Position numbers and translations under genes: made by a program | The notes under the pieces: generated by a model | Database searches by the model: none | What the model saw: the letters and a program-made list of their open reading frames with translations, nothing else | What the model was told of the DNA's origin: nothing | NCBI RefSeq assembly: GCF_043643765.1 | Contig: NZ_JBHZSP010000003.1 | Span: forward strand, 277,834 to 341,833 | DNA length: 64,000 bases | Origin: Marinomonas posidonica_A | GTDB lineage: Bacteria; Pseudomonadota; Gammaproteobacteria; Pseudomonadales; Marinomonadaceae | Direction of reading: 5' to 3' | Part shown: in pieces, positions 47,876-57,123 of the stretch | Layout: every line of letters starts with the position of its first letter | Numbering within the stretch: position 1 is the first letter of the stretch

Positions 47876-49546
47876 TCAAATAGATTCGTTTGATCGAAAA
47901 GCAATGTAGCCCATTGCTTCTTCCATTAGGGGATCACGCTGATATACATCGTTGCGGAATTCTGGCATACCATTAGCATTTGGTACAACGGTAAAGTACA
48001 CCAGATAAACCGGAATGTAGCTTGGCAATGACACTACACTGTTTGAGTTATTTTTTAGTTTGTTGATCATTTCATTATAAGACTTGGAGCCTTTGGTAAT
48101 TTGCTTGGCGAACTCGTGTGGGTCTTCTAGGCGTACGCATCCTGAGCTAAAGGCTCTGTTTCTTTCTCTAAATAAGTGTTTTGCTGGTGTGTCATGTAAG
48201 TAGATTTCGTTTTTATTCGGAAACATAAACTTGAATTGACCCAGTGCATTCCCTTCGTCTGGTTCTTGTTCAAAGCGGTACGCGAGTTTTTCCGGGTTGA
48301 TGTTTTTCCAATCTATTTTTGTAGAATCCAACTCTTTTGCACCAATACTCCAGCTTGAGTAGAGTTTATAGCCGTGTTTTACCAAATAATTAGGGTCTGA
48401 TTGCAGCTTAGGTAGCAAGTTCTCTCTAGCGATGCGGTGAGGTACTCGCCATGTTGGGTTGGTTACCATGTAAGTCATGAGACCTTTAAACACTGGTGTT
48501 TTTCGTTCTGCTTTGCCAATAACAACCTTCATTGACGTTAGCTCACCATTAAGATGCATATCGACAGTATAATTGGTTAAATCAACCCAGATACGATTGG
48601 CCTCTAGTTCGCTCGGCAGCCAACGCCATCTTTCTAGATTGTAGGCAATCTGCTTGGCACGAGTCGTCAGCGATACATTAAGCATTTCAATCGTTTTTGA
48701 ACCCGCGGCACCATCTGCGATCAGGTGATGACGGCGTTGGAAATTTTGTAACGCTCTTTTCAAGCGAGAGTCGAACCTGTCTTCCTGTACTTTTCGAGTG
48801 GAGAAGCGAATGTCACCGAGTTGAACGAGTCTAGCTCTAAGTTGGGCGACACGTGGACCTTCGTCGCCAAGTGAGAGCGGCACACCTGCTTCAACTAAGA
48901 TGTCTTTTTCTTTGGCGGCAAGGTCTTGATAATAAACTAACCATTTCTGTAACACTTGATACTGTGGGCTGCGTGGAGCAAGCAAGGGTAAAGAATTGAC
49001 CATGCTGGCAGCGGAATCAAGATAAAGTAAATCTTTCCAATTGTTGTTTGGTGCATCTAGTTGCCAATTTGGATCAATTAATAGGGGTTCATAGCGGCCG
49101 TTGCTTAAATCATGAGCATAACTGGTGAGAGCAATGGTCGCGATGACGTCCATTTCAGCAAGTTGTTGCGAGCTTGGCTGCTTCAGTTCAAGGTAGTTTT
49201 TGATAATGTCGGTATGGTAATGAATTGGATTAAGACCATGTGTGTGAGCTTCTTGCAAGATGTCGACAAGCTTATAAATAGACATGTCGATGGTCTTATC
49301 TTTAATCCAAACAGGCTCATAGCCTCTTGCTTTATAGGCTGCTAGTACAGTGTTATTGGGTAAGGCTTGGCCGGCGACAGGCGTAAAAGCATTAAGTGTT
49401 AAAGAAACTTGCTCTTTGACACTGGTGGCAATTTGTGCCTCGCTGGGAGGTTCTATTACGAATTGTGGTTTGTTGCTTTGAGAGGAGCAAGCGCTTAAAA
49501 GTAAGCCTAGGCAGAAAACAGGTACAAACTGCTTTAGGGATTTCAT
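47876..49546 (-). CDS. YcbB/LdtD-type L,D-transpeptidase lipoprotein
   Basis: 556 aa. N-terminal lipobox LLLSAC predicts an outer- or inner-membrane lipoprotein. Residues ~70-230 are the YcbB scaffold domain, followed by a peptidoglycan-binding domain (LGDEGPRVAQLRARLVQLGD ... DGAAGSKTIEMLN) and a YkuD catalytic domain with HDTPAKHLFRERNRAFSSGCVRL, including the nucleophile Cys and its His. Forms 3-3 crosslinks in peptidoglycan. AAGGAAAA before ATG 49546. It overlaps the upstream YkgJ-type gene by 4 bp. Shorter than E. coli LdtD by about 60 residues. Confidence 0.92.
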   Translation of the reverse strand: MKSLKQFVPVFCLGLLLSACSSQSNKPQFVIEPPSEAQIATSVKEQVSLTLNAFTPVAGQALPNNTVLAAYKARGYEPVWIKDKTIDMSIYKLVDILQEAHTHGLNPIHYHTDIIKNYLELKQPSSQQLAEMDVIATIALTSYAHDLSNGRYEPLLIDPNWQLDAPNNNWKDLLYLDSAASMVNSLPLLAPRSPQYQVLQKWLVYYQDLAAKEKDILVEAGVPLSLGDEGPRVAQLRARLVQLGDIRFSTRKVQEDRFDSRLKRALQNFQRRHHLIADGAAGSKTIEMLNVSLTTRAKQIAYNLERWRWLPSELEANRIWVDLTNYTVDMHLNGELTSMKVVIGKAERKTPVFKGLMTYMVTNPTWRVPHRIARENLLPKLQSDPNYLVKHGYKLYSSWSIGAKELDSTKIDWKNINPEKLAYRFEQEPDEGNALGQFKFMFPNKNEIYLHDTPAKHLFRERNRAFSSGCVRLEDPHEFAKQITKGSKSYNEMINKLKNNSNSVVSLPSYIPVYLVYFTVVPNANGMPEFRNDVYQRDPLMEEAMGYIAFRSNESI

Positions 49547-49827
49547 ATGGTTTTCCTTGACGGTGAACTCTTTAAATAAGCGGTATCATTTTCTAAGATG
49601 GAGATAATGGTTAACGCCTCTTCTCTTGAATTGCCACAAATGTCTTCATCAGGCATAAAACTGGCACAAATTTTTGGTCTGGTTGGATCGTTAAAAATGG
49701 CGCAGCGGAAATCCTCTAAAAGTTGGATGCAGGGCTCACCTGCCGCTTTGCCATTTGGCATGCCAGGTATGGCTGAGCTGATAGATGGTGCTGTGCAGCA
49801 AGCACCGCATCCAGACCGACATTGCAT
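49543..49827 (-). CDS. YkgJ-type cysteine-cluster protein
   Basis: 94 aa with eight cysteines, starting MQCRSGCGACC (CxxCxxxCC pattern) and with ...GEPCIQLLEDFRCAIFNDPTRPKICASF..., the CxxCxxxCC/RPxxC arrangement of YkgJ-like putative Zn/Fe-S proteins. The family's function is unknown. ATG 49827 is used because AGG lies 9 nt upstream, rather than ATG 49836 directly next to it. It leads into the L,D-transpeptidase gene with an ATGA overlap, an association worth noting. Confidence 0.82.
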   Translation of the reverse strand: MQCRSGCGACCTAPSISSAIPGMPNGKAAGEPCIQLLEDFRCAIFNDPTRPKICASFMPDEDICGNSREEALTIISILENDTAYLKSSPSRKTI

Positions 49828-49985
49828 GTTTAGCATCCTGTATTGTAACTGGATAGTGTAAAGATATGGGAGTGTTTACAAATTGATACCCTGTAGCGCT
49901 ATTTTAGAGTATCGCAATCTCGGGTCATAGGGGATAATCAAAAAATTAAGTGAAAATTTGTGTGTCGTTTGGAGTAGGTAGATTG

Positions 49986-51224
49986 ATGATGTCCGATGAG
50001 TTCAAGGTGTTAGTGGTAGAAGATAGCCCCGTTGTCTTAAAGGTTCTGAATCATTTGTTGTCTCAAACTCCTAATTTCATACCTGTATTGTGCTCAAATT
50101 ATCAAGAGGCTCAGGCAAAAATTGAAGCGTCGGAGGGGGAGTTTTTTGCAGCCATAGTGGATTTGAATTTGCCTGATGCTGAAAATGGCGAAATTGTTGA
50201 TTTGGTTCTGTCTCATCACATTCCTTGTGTTGTGTTAACAGGCAACTTTGATGACGATCAACGATTAAGTTTGCTGAATAAAGGGGTGTTGGATTACATC
50301 ACCAAAGACAGCCGTTATTCGTTTAATCATGTTATCAAGGTGGTTGAGCGGCTGAGAAAAAACCGAGACGTGAAAGTTTTGGTGGCGGAAGATTCTTCGA
50401 CCAGTCGATTGTTTATCAAGATATTGTTAGAGCAATATCGGTTTAATGTCATAGAAGCAGAGGATGGCCAAGAGGCGTTGGCGAAACTGGAGTCAGACGA
50501 CAGTATTCGCATGCTCATCACAGATTATAATATGCCGCATATTAATGGCTATGATTTGGTTCGAATGCTTCGTCATAATGCGCGCTTTCAAGATCTGGTG
50601 ATTATTGGTTTGTCCGCGGAAGGAGACAATTCATTGTCGGCTAAGTTTATCAAAGCCGGTGCGAATGACTTTCTGAAGAAGCCGTTTTACCATGAAGAGT
50701 TCCATTGCCGAGTAGTGCATAACCTAGAAGCTCAAGAAATGTTAGAAACCATTCGTGAGTTAGCGAACATCGATCCTCTAACCAAGTTAAAAAATCGTCG
50801 TTACTTGTTTGATGATGGTGAGAGAATGTTCCGTAAATCCATTCCTAATGCTTGTCTCGCTATGTTGGATTTAGATCATTTTAAACAGGTTAATGATACT
50901 TATGGTCATGTCGTAGGAGACGATCTGTTGAAAGCGGTTGGTCAGGAAGTGATGACACACTTTCCGGGTTTGCTTGCATGTCGTTTTGGTGGCGAAGAAT
51001 TTTGTATTGCTGCCAATGAGTCGGTGGCGGAATTAATGCCTAAGCTAGAGCGTTTCTTACAGGGGATTCGTGAAAAAGAGTTTACTGAGGCTAAAATTAA
51101 AGTGACATGCAGTATTGGTGTGTGTGGAAAGGATTTTGACTCGTTAGAGAATGCGATAAAAATTGCCGATGACAATCTATATGAGGCGAAACGTCTCGGT
51201 CGTAATCAAATCGTCACAGATTAA
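49986..51224 (+). CDS. Two-receiver response regulator diguanylate cyclase (REC-REC-GGDEF)
   Basis: 412 aa. REC1 (about residues 5-125) has acidic pocket VVEDS, phospho-Asp in AIVDLNLPD, Thr in VVLTGN and Lys in YITKDS. REC2 (about 130-250) has VAEDSS, LITDYNMPHINGY, GLSAEGD and FLKKPF. A GGDEF domain (residues ~265-410) has LDLDHFKQVNDTYGH and FGGEEF; the I-site position reads FPGL, so none. Both receivers keep their key residues, so two phosphorylation inputs are possible. No histidine kinase is nearby. Start is ATG 49986 or 49989, with GGAG/AGG upstream; the frame opens earlier at GTG 49950. Confidence 0.9.
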   Translation: MMSDEFKVLVVEDSPVVLKVLNHLLSQTPNFIPVLCSNYQEAQAKIEASEGEFFAAIVDLNLPDAENGEIVDLVLSHHIPCVVLTGNFDDDQRLSLLNKGVLDYITKDSRYSFNHVIKVVERLRKNRDVKVLVAEDSSTSRLFIKILLEQYRFNVIEAEDGQEALAKLESDDSIRMLITDYNMPHINGYDLVRMLRHNARFQDLVIIGLSAEGDNSLSAKFIKAGANDFLKKPFYHEEFHCRVVHNLEAQEMLETIRELANIDPLTKLKNRRYLFDDGERMFRKSIPNACLAMLDLDHFKQVNDTYGHVVGDDLLKAVGQEVMTHFPGLLACRFGGEEFCIAANESVAELMPKLERFLQGIREKEFTEAKIKVTCSIGVCGKDFDSLENAIKIADDNLYEAKRLGRNQIVTD

Positions 51225-51241
51225 TATTAAAAGCGAACAAT

Positions 51242-51273
51242 AAAAACGCCGCTCATAATGAGCGGCGTTTTTG
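51242..51273. terminator. Terminator between the REC-GGDEF gene and gatB
   Basis: 14-bp stem AAAAACGCCGCTCA / TGAGCGGCGTTTTT with a 3-nt loop and T/A flanks on both sides; bidirectional for the convergent genes. Confidence 0.9.
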
Positions 51274-51294
51274 TTTTTAAAGTAGGGTGAGATG

Positions 51295-52740
51295 TTACCC
51301 TTTCAGCATTTTAGCCAAGATAGGGTTGACGATCCCTGGGTTGGCTTTGCCTTGCGAAGCTTTCATGACTTGACCAACAAAGAAGCCAATCATTTTCTTC
51401 TGTTTGTCTTCATCTGCAGCACGATATTGCTCCACCTGAGCTTGGTTGGCATCCAGGATGGTTTGGATCATGCTTTCAATGGCGCCTGTATCGGTGACTT
51501 GTTTTAGACCTTTGGCGTCAATGATTTGATCTGCAGAGCCTTCGCCTAGCCACATCGCCTGAAAGACATCTTTAGCTGTTTTGCCATTGATTGTATTGTC
51601 TTTAATGCGAATCAATAGTTCGCCAAATGCTTCCGCCGAAACAGTGGATTGTGTGATATCAAGTTGCTCTTGATTAAGAGTTTTGCTGAGTTCACCCATG
51701 ACCCAGTTGGCCGTTAGTTTCGCATCTTTGACTTGGCTATTAGCCGTTTCGAAATAATCGGCCATAGCGCGTGAGGAGGACAGAACATTGGCATCGTACT
51801 CACTCAATTTGTATTCACTTTGGAAGCGAGCCGCTTTTTGAGAGGGTAACTCTGGTAATGTTTGTCGAATTTCTTCAACGTAGTCTTCTGTTAGCTCAAT
51901 CGGTAGCAAATCTGGACAAGGGAAGTAACGGTAGTCGTTAGCATCTTCTTTTGAGCGCATGCTACGAGTTTCATTTTTTTCAGGATCGTACAGACGTGTT
52001 TCCTGAACGATCTTGCCGCCATCTTCTAGGATGTCTGATTGGCGCTCGATCTCAGTGTAGATGGCTTTTTCGATAAAGCGGAAAGAGTTTACGTTCTTGA
52101 TTTCCGTTCGAGTACCATACTCTTCTTGGCCTTTAGGGCGCAGGGATAAGTTGATGTCACAACGCATTGAACCTTCTGCCATGTTGCCATCGCAAATGCC
52201 CAAATAAGTGACGATAGAGTGAATCATTTTGACATAAGCCACGGCTTCTTTAGCGGAGCGAATGTCTGGTTCAGACACAATTTCCAGCAGTGGTGTGCTG
52301 GAGCGGTTCAAGTCGATCCCTGTCATGCCATGAAAATCTTCGTGCAACGACTTGCCCGCATCCTCTTCCAAGTGGGCACGAGTGATGCCAATGCGTGATG
52401 TGGTGCCGTCATCAAGGGTAACATCTAGGTAGCCTTTGCCTACGATGGGGTGGTCCATTTGGCTGGTCTGGTAACCTTTAGGAAGGTCTGGATAAAAGTA
52501 ATTTTTACGAGCGAAAACAGACGTCATGCCAATTTCTGCATTTATCGCGTGACCAAACATAACCGCCATACGTAGAGCTTCTTTGTTAAACACGGGCAGT
52601 GCGCCAGGCATGCCGAGATCAACTAGCGTGGTTTGAGTGTTGGGTTCTGCACCAAAACCCACGGCAGCACCAGAAAACAGTTTTGATTTGGTTGAGAGCT
52701 GGGTATGAATCTCAAGACCAATAACAACTTCCCAATTCAT
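51295..52740 (-). CDS. gatB: Asp-tRNA(Asn)/Glu-tRNA(Gln) amidotransferase subunit B
   Basis: 481 aa, full length. Starts WEVVIGLEIHTQLSTKSKLFSGA; YPDLPKGYQTSQMDHPIVG and FNRSSTPLLEIVSEPDIRS-type segments (here DLNRSSTPLLEIVSEPD) are GatB hallmarks; the C-terminal YqeY-like helical domain binds tRNA. It activates the misacylated tRNA with ATP in the GatCAB complex. AGGAG before ATG 52740; it starts 2 bp after the gatA stop. Confidence 0.97.
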   Translation of the reverse strand: MNWEVVIGLEIHTQLSTKSKLFSGAAVGFGAEPNTQTTLVDLGMPGALPVFNKEALRMAVMFGHAINAEIGMTSVFARKNYFYPDLPKGYQTSQMDHPIVGKGYLDVTLDDGTTSRIGITRAHLEEDAGKSLHEDFHGMTGIDLNRSSTPLLEIVSEPDIRSAKEAVAYVKMIHSIVTYLGICDGNMAEGSMRCDINLSLRPKGQEEYGTRTEIKNVNSFRFIEKAIYTEIERQSDILEDGGKIVQETRLYDPEKNETRSMRSKEDANDYRYFPCPDLLPIELTEDYVEEIRQTLPELPSQKAARFQSEYKLSEYDANVLSSSRAMADYFETANSQVKDAKLTANWVMGELSKTLNQEQLDITQSTVSAEAFGELLIRIKDNTINGKTAKDVFQAMWLGEGSADQIIDAKGLKQVTDTGAIESMIQTILDANQAQVEQYRAADEDKQKKMIGFFVGQVMKASQGKANPGIVNPILAKMLKG

Positions 52741-52742
52741 CT

Positions 52743-54203
52743 TTATGCTCCTTTTGCCATGTCAGGTGTTTGTCGATGCCAGTCGGTGTTCTGCTGGTAT
52801 TGATGGGCTACATTTAACAGCTTGGCTTCTGCAAAATAGTTGCCCATGATTTGTAAGCCAACAGGCATGTTGTTTGAGAAACCTGCCGGAATAGACATGG
52901 CAGGAATGCCAGCTAGGTTGACTGACAAGGTGTAGATGTCTTCTAAGTACATGGCAACCGGGTCGTTCGTTTTGCTGCCAAGGCCAAAGGCGGTTGTTGG
53001 TGCAACAGGGCCCATGATGACATCAACTTCCTGTAGAGCATTGGTGAAGTCTTGTTTGATTAGGCGACGAATCTTTTGTGCTTTTAAATAGTAAGCATCG
53101 TAATAGCCCTCAGACAAAGCATAGGTACCAACCATGATGCGCTTCTGAACTTCTTGACCAAAGCCTTCTGCTCTTGAGCGCATGTACATATCAAGCAAAT
53201 CTTTCGGGTCTTCACAGCGGTGGCCGAAACGGACGCCGTCAAAACGTGAAAGGTTGGAAGAGGCTTCAGATGGTGCAATCACATAGTAAGATGGAATGCT
53301 CAAATTAAGATTTGGTAGAGAAATCACTTTGACTTTTGCACCAAGTTTTTCGAACTCTTTCACAGCGGCCATGATGACATCTGCCACGCCAGCATCTAAT
53401 CCGTCACCAAAATATTCTTTTGGTAGGCCAATTTTTAAGCCAGTTAGCGGGGTATTCAAGTTGCTTAGATAATCATCGTTTGGCGTTTCAGATGAGGTTG
53501 AGTCTTTATCATCAAATCCGGCCATGGCTTGCATAAGGTGTGCGCAATCTTCCGCGCTTTTAGCCATTGGGCCTGCTTGGTCGAGGCTAGAAGCGTAAGC
53601 AATCATGCCGAAACGAGATACACGACCGTAAGTTGGTTTCAAACCTGTGATGCCACAGAATGACGCCGGTTGGCGAATGGACCCGCCAGTGTCAGTGCCT
53701 GTTGCTGCAATGGTTAAGCCCGCAGCTACGGCTGCAGCAGAGCCACCAGAAGAGCCGCCAGGAACCGTGTCTAGGTTCCAAGGGTTTTTAACCGCACCGT
53801 AATGGCTGTTTTCATTTGAAGAGCCCATGGCAAATTCGTCCATGTTAGTTTTACCCAGCATGACTGCGCCAGCATTCTGTAATCGGCTAGTAACCGTTGA
53901 CTCGTAAGGCGGAATGAAGTTGTTAAGCATTTTTGAGCCGCAGGTTGTTAGCGTGCCAGCGGTACAAAATAAGTCTTTATGAGCAATCGGGATGCCGGTA
54001 AGTAAGCTGGCATCGCCGTTTTGAATTTGCGTGTCCGCATGAGCGGCTTGTTTTAGAGCAACGTTTTCACTGAGTGTGATGTAGCTATTAAGCTGAGGAT
54101 CAAGCTTAGTGATTCGGTCTAAAAAGTAGCGTGTTAATTCAACGCTGGAAATGTCTTTATTGCGCAACTGTGCGGCTAACGTCGAGATGCTTTGGTCAAA
54201 CAT
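52743..54203 (-). CDS. gatA: Asp-tRNA(Asn)/Glu-tRNA(Gln) amidotransferase subunit A
   Basis: 486 aa amidase-signature protein. The catalytic Lys is in IPIAHKDLF and the two Ser are in VPGGSSGGSAAAVA and TGTDTGGSIRQPA, the Ser-cisSer-Lys triad. It releases ammonia from glutamine (or asparagine) for GatB. GAGAGA precedes ATG 54203. Middle gene of gatCAB, 11 bp after gatC. Confidence 0.97.
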   Translation of the reverse strand: MFDQSISTLAAQLRNKDISSVELTRYFLDRITKLDPQLNSYITLSENVALKQAAHADTQIQNGDASLLTGIPIAHKDLFCTAGTLTTCGSKMLNNFIPPYESTVTSRLQNAGAVMLGKTNMDEFAMGSSNENSHYGAVKNPWNLDTVPGGSSGGSAAAVAAGLTIAATGTDTGGSIRQPASFCGITGLKPTYGRVSRFGMIAYASSLDQAGPMAKSAEDCAHLMQAMAGFDDKDSTSSETPNDDYLSNLNTPLTGLKIGLPKEYFGDGLDAGVADVIMAAVKEFEKLGAKVKVISLPNLNLSIPSYYVIAPSEASSNLSRFDGVRFGHRCEDPKDLLDMYMRSRAEGFGQEVQKRIMVGTYALSEGYYDAYYLKAQKIRRLIKQDFTNALQEVDVIMGPVAPTTAFGLGSKTNDPVAMYLEDIYTLSVNLAGIPAMSIPAGFSNNMPVGLQIMGNYFAEAKLLNVAHQYQQNTDWHRQTPDMAKGA

Positions 54204-54214
54204 GCTTGTCTCTC

Positions 54215-54502
54215 TTAATCAATCACTTTAGGTACAAGGAATAAGCCCGCTTCGGTTTGCGGTGCATTCGCTAAGAAATCGTCACGGCGATTGTCTTCTG
54301 TTACCACGTCGTCACGTAAACGCTGCGTCATTTCAAGGGGGTTGGACAAGGGTTCGATACCATCTGTATTGACAGATTGCATCTGTTCAACAAGAGATAA
54401 AACGCTGGAAAGTGATTGCTGATATTGTTCGGCATCTGCCTCCGTTAAGGCAAGGCGAGCCAAGTGTGCAATTTTCTGCACGTCTTGTTTGTCTATGGAC
54501 AT
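54215..54502 (-). CDS. gatC: Asp-tRNA(Asn)/Glu-tRNA(Gln) amidotransferase subunit C
   Basis: 95 aa, the usual GatC size: IDKQDVQKIAHLARLALTEAD and a C-terminal APQTEAGLFLVPKVID. It wraps around GatA and GatB to stabilise the complex. ATG 54502 is chosen because AGGTGG precedes it and it matches the family start; the frame is open 19 codons further. First gene of the minus-strand gatCAB operon, divergent from mreB. Confidence 0.95.
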   Translation of the reverse strand: MSIDKQDVQKIAHLARLALTEADAEQYQQSLSSVLSLVEQMQSVNTDGIEPLSNPLEMTQRLRDDVVTEDNRRDDFLANAPQTEAGLFLVPKVID

Positions 54503-54738
54503 GTTCCACCTGATTCTTTCGATTGTCGTAAATGCCTCGATTGTATCCTTTAGTTGCATGCCTATAAAGCTAACTCAGTGAAAAACCGAGTTTTATTTGA
54601 AAACACGGGCCAATAAACCTGTTTTAGATTGATTCATCAGAAGATTTTTATTATTTAACGGGAATTGCTTGCCCATTGGTCGAGTGATTGTTACATTTTG
54701 TAGCTGTTCGTATCGTATTTATTAGGGTGTAATAATTC

Positions 54739-55782
54739 ATGTTTAAGAAAATCAGGGGAATGTTTTCAAGCGATTTGTCTATTGACCTAGGAACGGCAAA
54801 TACCCTTATTTACGTTCGTGATCGCGGAATTGTTCTGGATGAGCCTTCTGTGGTTGCTATTCGTCATAACGGAAACCAAAAGACAGTTGCTTCTGTGGGA
54901 ACGGATGCTAAGCGCATGTTAGGTCGTACGCCTGGTAACATTACTGCGATTCGACCAATGAAAGATGGTGTCATTGCAGATTTCCATGTAACAGAAAAAA
55001 TGTTGCAGTACTTTATTTCGAAAGTACATGAAAATAGTTTTTTGAAACCAAGCCCACGTGTATTGGTTTGTGTACCTTGTAAATCTACTCAAGTAGAGCG
55101 ACGTGCTATTAAAGAATCCGCGTTGGGTGCTGGTGCTCGTGAAGTGTATATTATTGAAGAGCCAATGGCTGCAGCGATTGGTGCTGGTCTTCCTGTTGCA
55201 GAAGCATCAGGTTCTATGGTGATTGACATCGGTGGTGGTACCACTGAAATCGCCATTATTTCTCTAAACGGTATCGTAACATCGGAATCTATTCGTGTTG
55301 GTGGTGACCGCTTTGATGAGGCGATTACAACTTATGTACGTCGTCAGTATGGTAGCCTGATTGGTGACGCTACGGCTGAGCGTATCAAGAAAGAAATCGG
55401 TATGGCTTATGCAACTGGAGAAGAGTTGCAAATTGATGTTCGTGGTCGAAATCTTGCAGAAGGTATTCCTCGTTCATTTGTTCTAAACAGCAATGAAATT
55501 TTGGAAGCACTACAGGAGCCATTGGCGCAAATCGTTCAAGCCGTGAAAGGTGTGTTAGAGCAATCTCCACCAGAATTGGCTGCTGATATTGGCGAAACGG
55601 GTTTGGTACTAACTGGTGGTGGTGCTTTGCTTCGCGAGCTTGATCGTTTGATCAGTGAAGAAACAGGTTTGCCTGTGATTATTGCAGATGATCCATTGAC
55701 TTGTGTTGCCCGCGGTGGCGGCATGGCGATGGAATTAATGGATAAGCATGCCTCTGAACTATTTACTGCTGATAACGAGTAA
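54739..55782 (+). CDS. mreB: Rod-shape-determining actin MreB
   Basis: 347 aa. Actin-fold nucleotide motifs are intact: LSIDLGTANTLIYV (phosphate 1), VIDIGGGTTEIAIIS (phosphate 2) and LTGGGALLRELD (adenosine). The N-terminal MFKKIRGMFSS matches the membrane-binding amphipathic helix of Gram-negative MreB. Polymerises under the inner membrane to direct cell-wall synthesis with MreCD. Followed 16 bp later by mreC. Promoter not resolved in the 236-bp gap shared with gatC. Confidence 0.98.
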   Translation: MFKKIRGMFSSDLSIDLGTANTLIYVRDRGIVLDEPSVVAIRHNGNQKTVASVGTDAKRMLGRTPGNITAIRPMKDGVIADFHVTEKMLQYFISKVHENSFLKPSPRVLVCVPCKSTQVERRAIKESALGAGAREVYIIEEPMAAAIGAGLPVAEASGSMVIDIGGGTTEIAIISLNGIVTSESIRVGGDRFDEAITTYVRRQYGSLIGDATAERIKKEIGMAYATGEELQIDVRGRNLAEGIPRSFVLNSNEILEALQEPLAQIVQAVKGVLEQSPPELAADIGETGLVLTGGGALLRELDRLISEETGLPVIIADDPLTCVARGGGMAMELMDKHASELFTADNE

Positions 55783-55798
55783 AGGTTAGGAGCTTCAC

Positions 55799-56632
55799 AT
55801 TAATAATTCGCTTCTTTTTGGCGGTAAGATATCAAGCGCTCGATTTGTGGTGCTTGTTATCTTGTCTATTGTCATGATCGTTGCTGATGTCCGCTATGCT
55901 GTATTTTCTCAAGTTAGGCCGTATTTGAGCCTGATTGTGACGCCGATACAGGAGGTGGTAAACGCGCCAAAGAAAATTTTTTACTGGGCTGGCGAGCATC
56001 TAGAAAGTCGTGAAGGTTTGGTAAAAGAGAATCAGGCGTTATTGTCTGAGATTTTGGTGTTGCGCAGTAAGCAACAGCGACTTGAGTCATTACAAGCTGA
56101 AAACGTGCGTTTGCGTGAATTGCTTGATGCTTCGCAACGGGTTGATGAAAAGATTGTCATGGCTGAGGTAATTGGTTTCGATCAGAATGCCTACAGCCAT
56201 CGAATTATGATTGATAAAGGCTTTTCGTCTGGGGCTTATGTTGGTCAACCCGTGTTGGACGCCACTGGTGTGCTGGGGCAAGTCATTGAAACCGCCGCCT
56301 ACAGTAGTCGCGTGCTACTGATTGCGGATGCCAGTCATTTTGTTCCAGTCCAGCTTGCCCGAACCGGTTTTCGCGGTATTCTCAAGGGAACAGGAGACTT
56401 GAAACGCATGGAGCTGTTAAGTGTCCCCCGTTCAATCGATATTAAAAAAGGCGATGTATTAACTACGTCCGGTTTGGATAAACGCTTTCCTCGTGGTTAC
56501 CCTGTCGGTGTCGTAAAAAGCGTCAAATTATTGTCTGGTCAATCCTATGCTAGTGTTGACGTTGTTCCTTTGGCTCAGTTAGGCCGAAGTAGACATGTCA
56601 TGTTAATTGAAAAATCTGGGGCAGGGCGATAA
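55799..56632 (+). CDS. mreC: Rod-shape-determining protein MreC, apparent ATT start
   Basis: 277 aa if started at ATT 55799. One N-terminal membrane helix (ARFVVLVILSIVMIVADV), a coiled coil (LVKENQALLSEILVLRSKQQRLESLQ) and the periplasmic beta-domain with VIDKGFSSG-like repeats (MIDKGFSSGAYVGQPVLD). No ATG/GTG/TTG lies in frame between the TAG at 55787-55789 and GTG 55847. TTAGGAG (55786-55792) is 6-7 nt ahead of ATT, whereas GTG 55847 has no ribosome site and would cut into the expected N-terminus (homologues start MINRLF...). Scaffold of the elongasome; its stop overlaps the mreD start (TAATG). Confidence 0.9.
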   Translation: MNNSLLFGGKISSARFVVLVILSIVMIVADVRYAVFSQVRPYLSLIVTPIQEVVNAPKKIFYWAGEHLESREGLVKENQALLSEILVLRSKQQRLESLQAENVRLRELLDASQRVDEKIVMAEVIGFDQNAYSHRIMIDKGFSSGAYVGQPVLDATGVLGQVIETAAYSSRVLLIADASHFVPVQLARTGFRGILKGTGDLKRMELLSVPRSIDIKKGDVLTTSGLDKRFPRGYPVGVVKSVKLLSGQSYASVDVVPLAQLGRSRHVMLIEKSGAGR

Positions 56633-57105
56633 TGAAACCATTAGTAGTCTTTATGATTACCTTGTTGACCGCCTTGATGTTAGAGGCGATTCCATTCCCT
56701 GAAGAGTTTTTATGGTTTCGTCCTGAATGGGCGCTGTTGGTGATTCTATATTGGGTAATCGCCTTACCTTTCCGCGTTGGTGTTGGCTTAGCTTGGGTGC
56801 TGGGCTTAATGGTGGACTTGCTGCAAGGTGGTATTATTGGTCAGCACTCATTGACTTATGTCATTATTTCTTATACTTGCGCTCTGTTTTATCAAAGATT
56901 GAGAATGTATCACCGTTGGCAGCAGGGGGTTTTTGTTGCTGTTTTGGTGAGTGTAAACCAACTGGTCGATTTTTGGATTGATCATTATTTGGGCTATGCT
57001 GAGCCTACTTTATTAATTTTTATGCCTGCTGTAGTTACCGGTCTGTTATGGCCTTGGTCTTTTATTATTTTACGCAGTGTACGGCGCATTTATTCGATTA
57101 GATAA
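56632..57105 (+). CDS. mreD: Rod-shape-determining protein MreD
   Basis: 157 aa, five to six hydrophobic segments, typical MreD size. FRPEWALLVILYWVIALPFRVG followed by GLMVDLLQGGIIGQHSLTYV carries the conserved MreD residues. Inner-membrane partner of MreC in lateral wall growth. ATG 56632 overlaps the mreC stop, so translation is coupled. Confidence 0.95.
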   Translation: MKPLVVFMITLLTALMLEAIPFPEEFLWFRPEWALLVILYWVIALPFRVGVGLAWVLGLMVDLLQGGIIGQHSLTYVIISYTCALFYQRLRMYHRWQQGVFVAVLVSVNQLVDFWIDHYLGYAEPTLLIFMPAVVTGLLWPWSFIILRSVRRIYSIR

Positions 57106-57123
57106 TTTAAATAGGACATTTTT

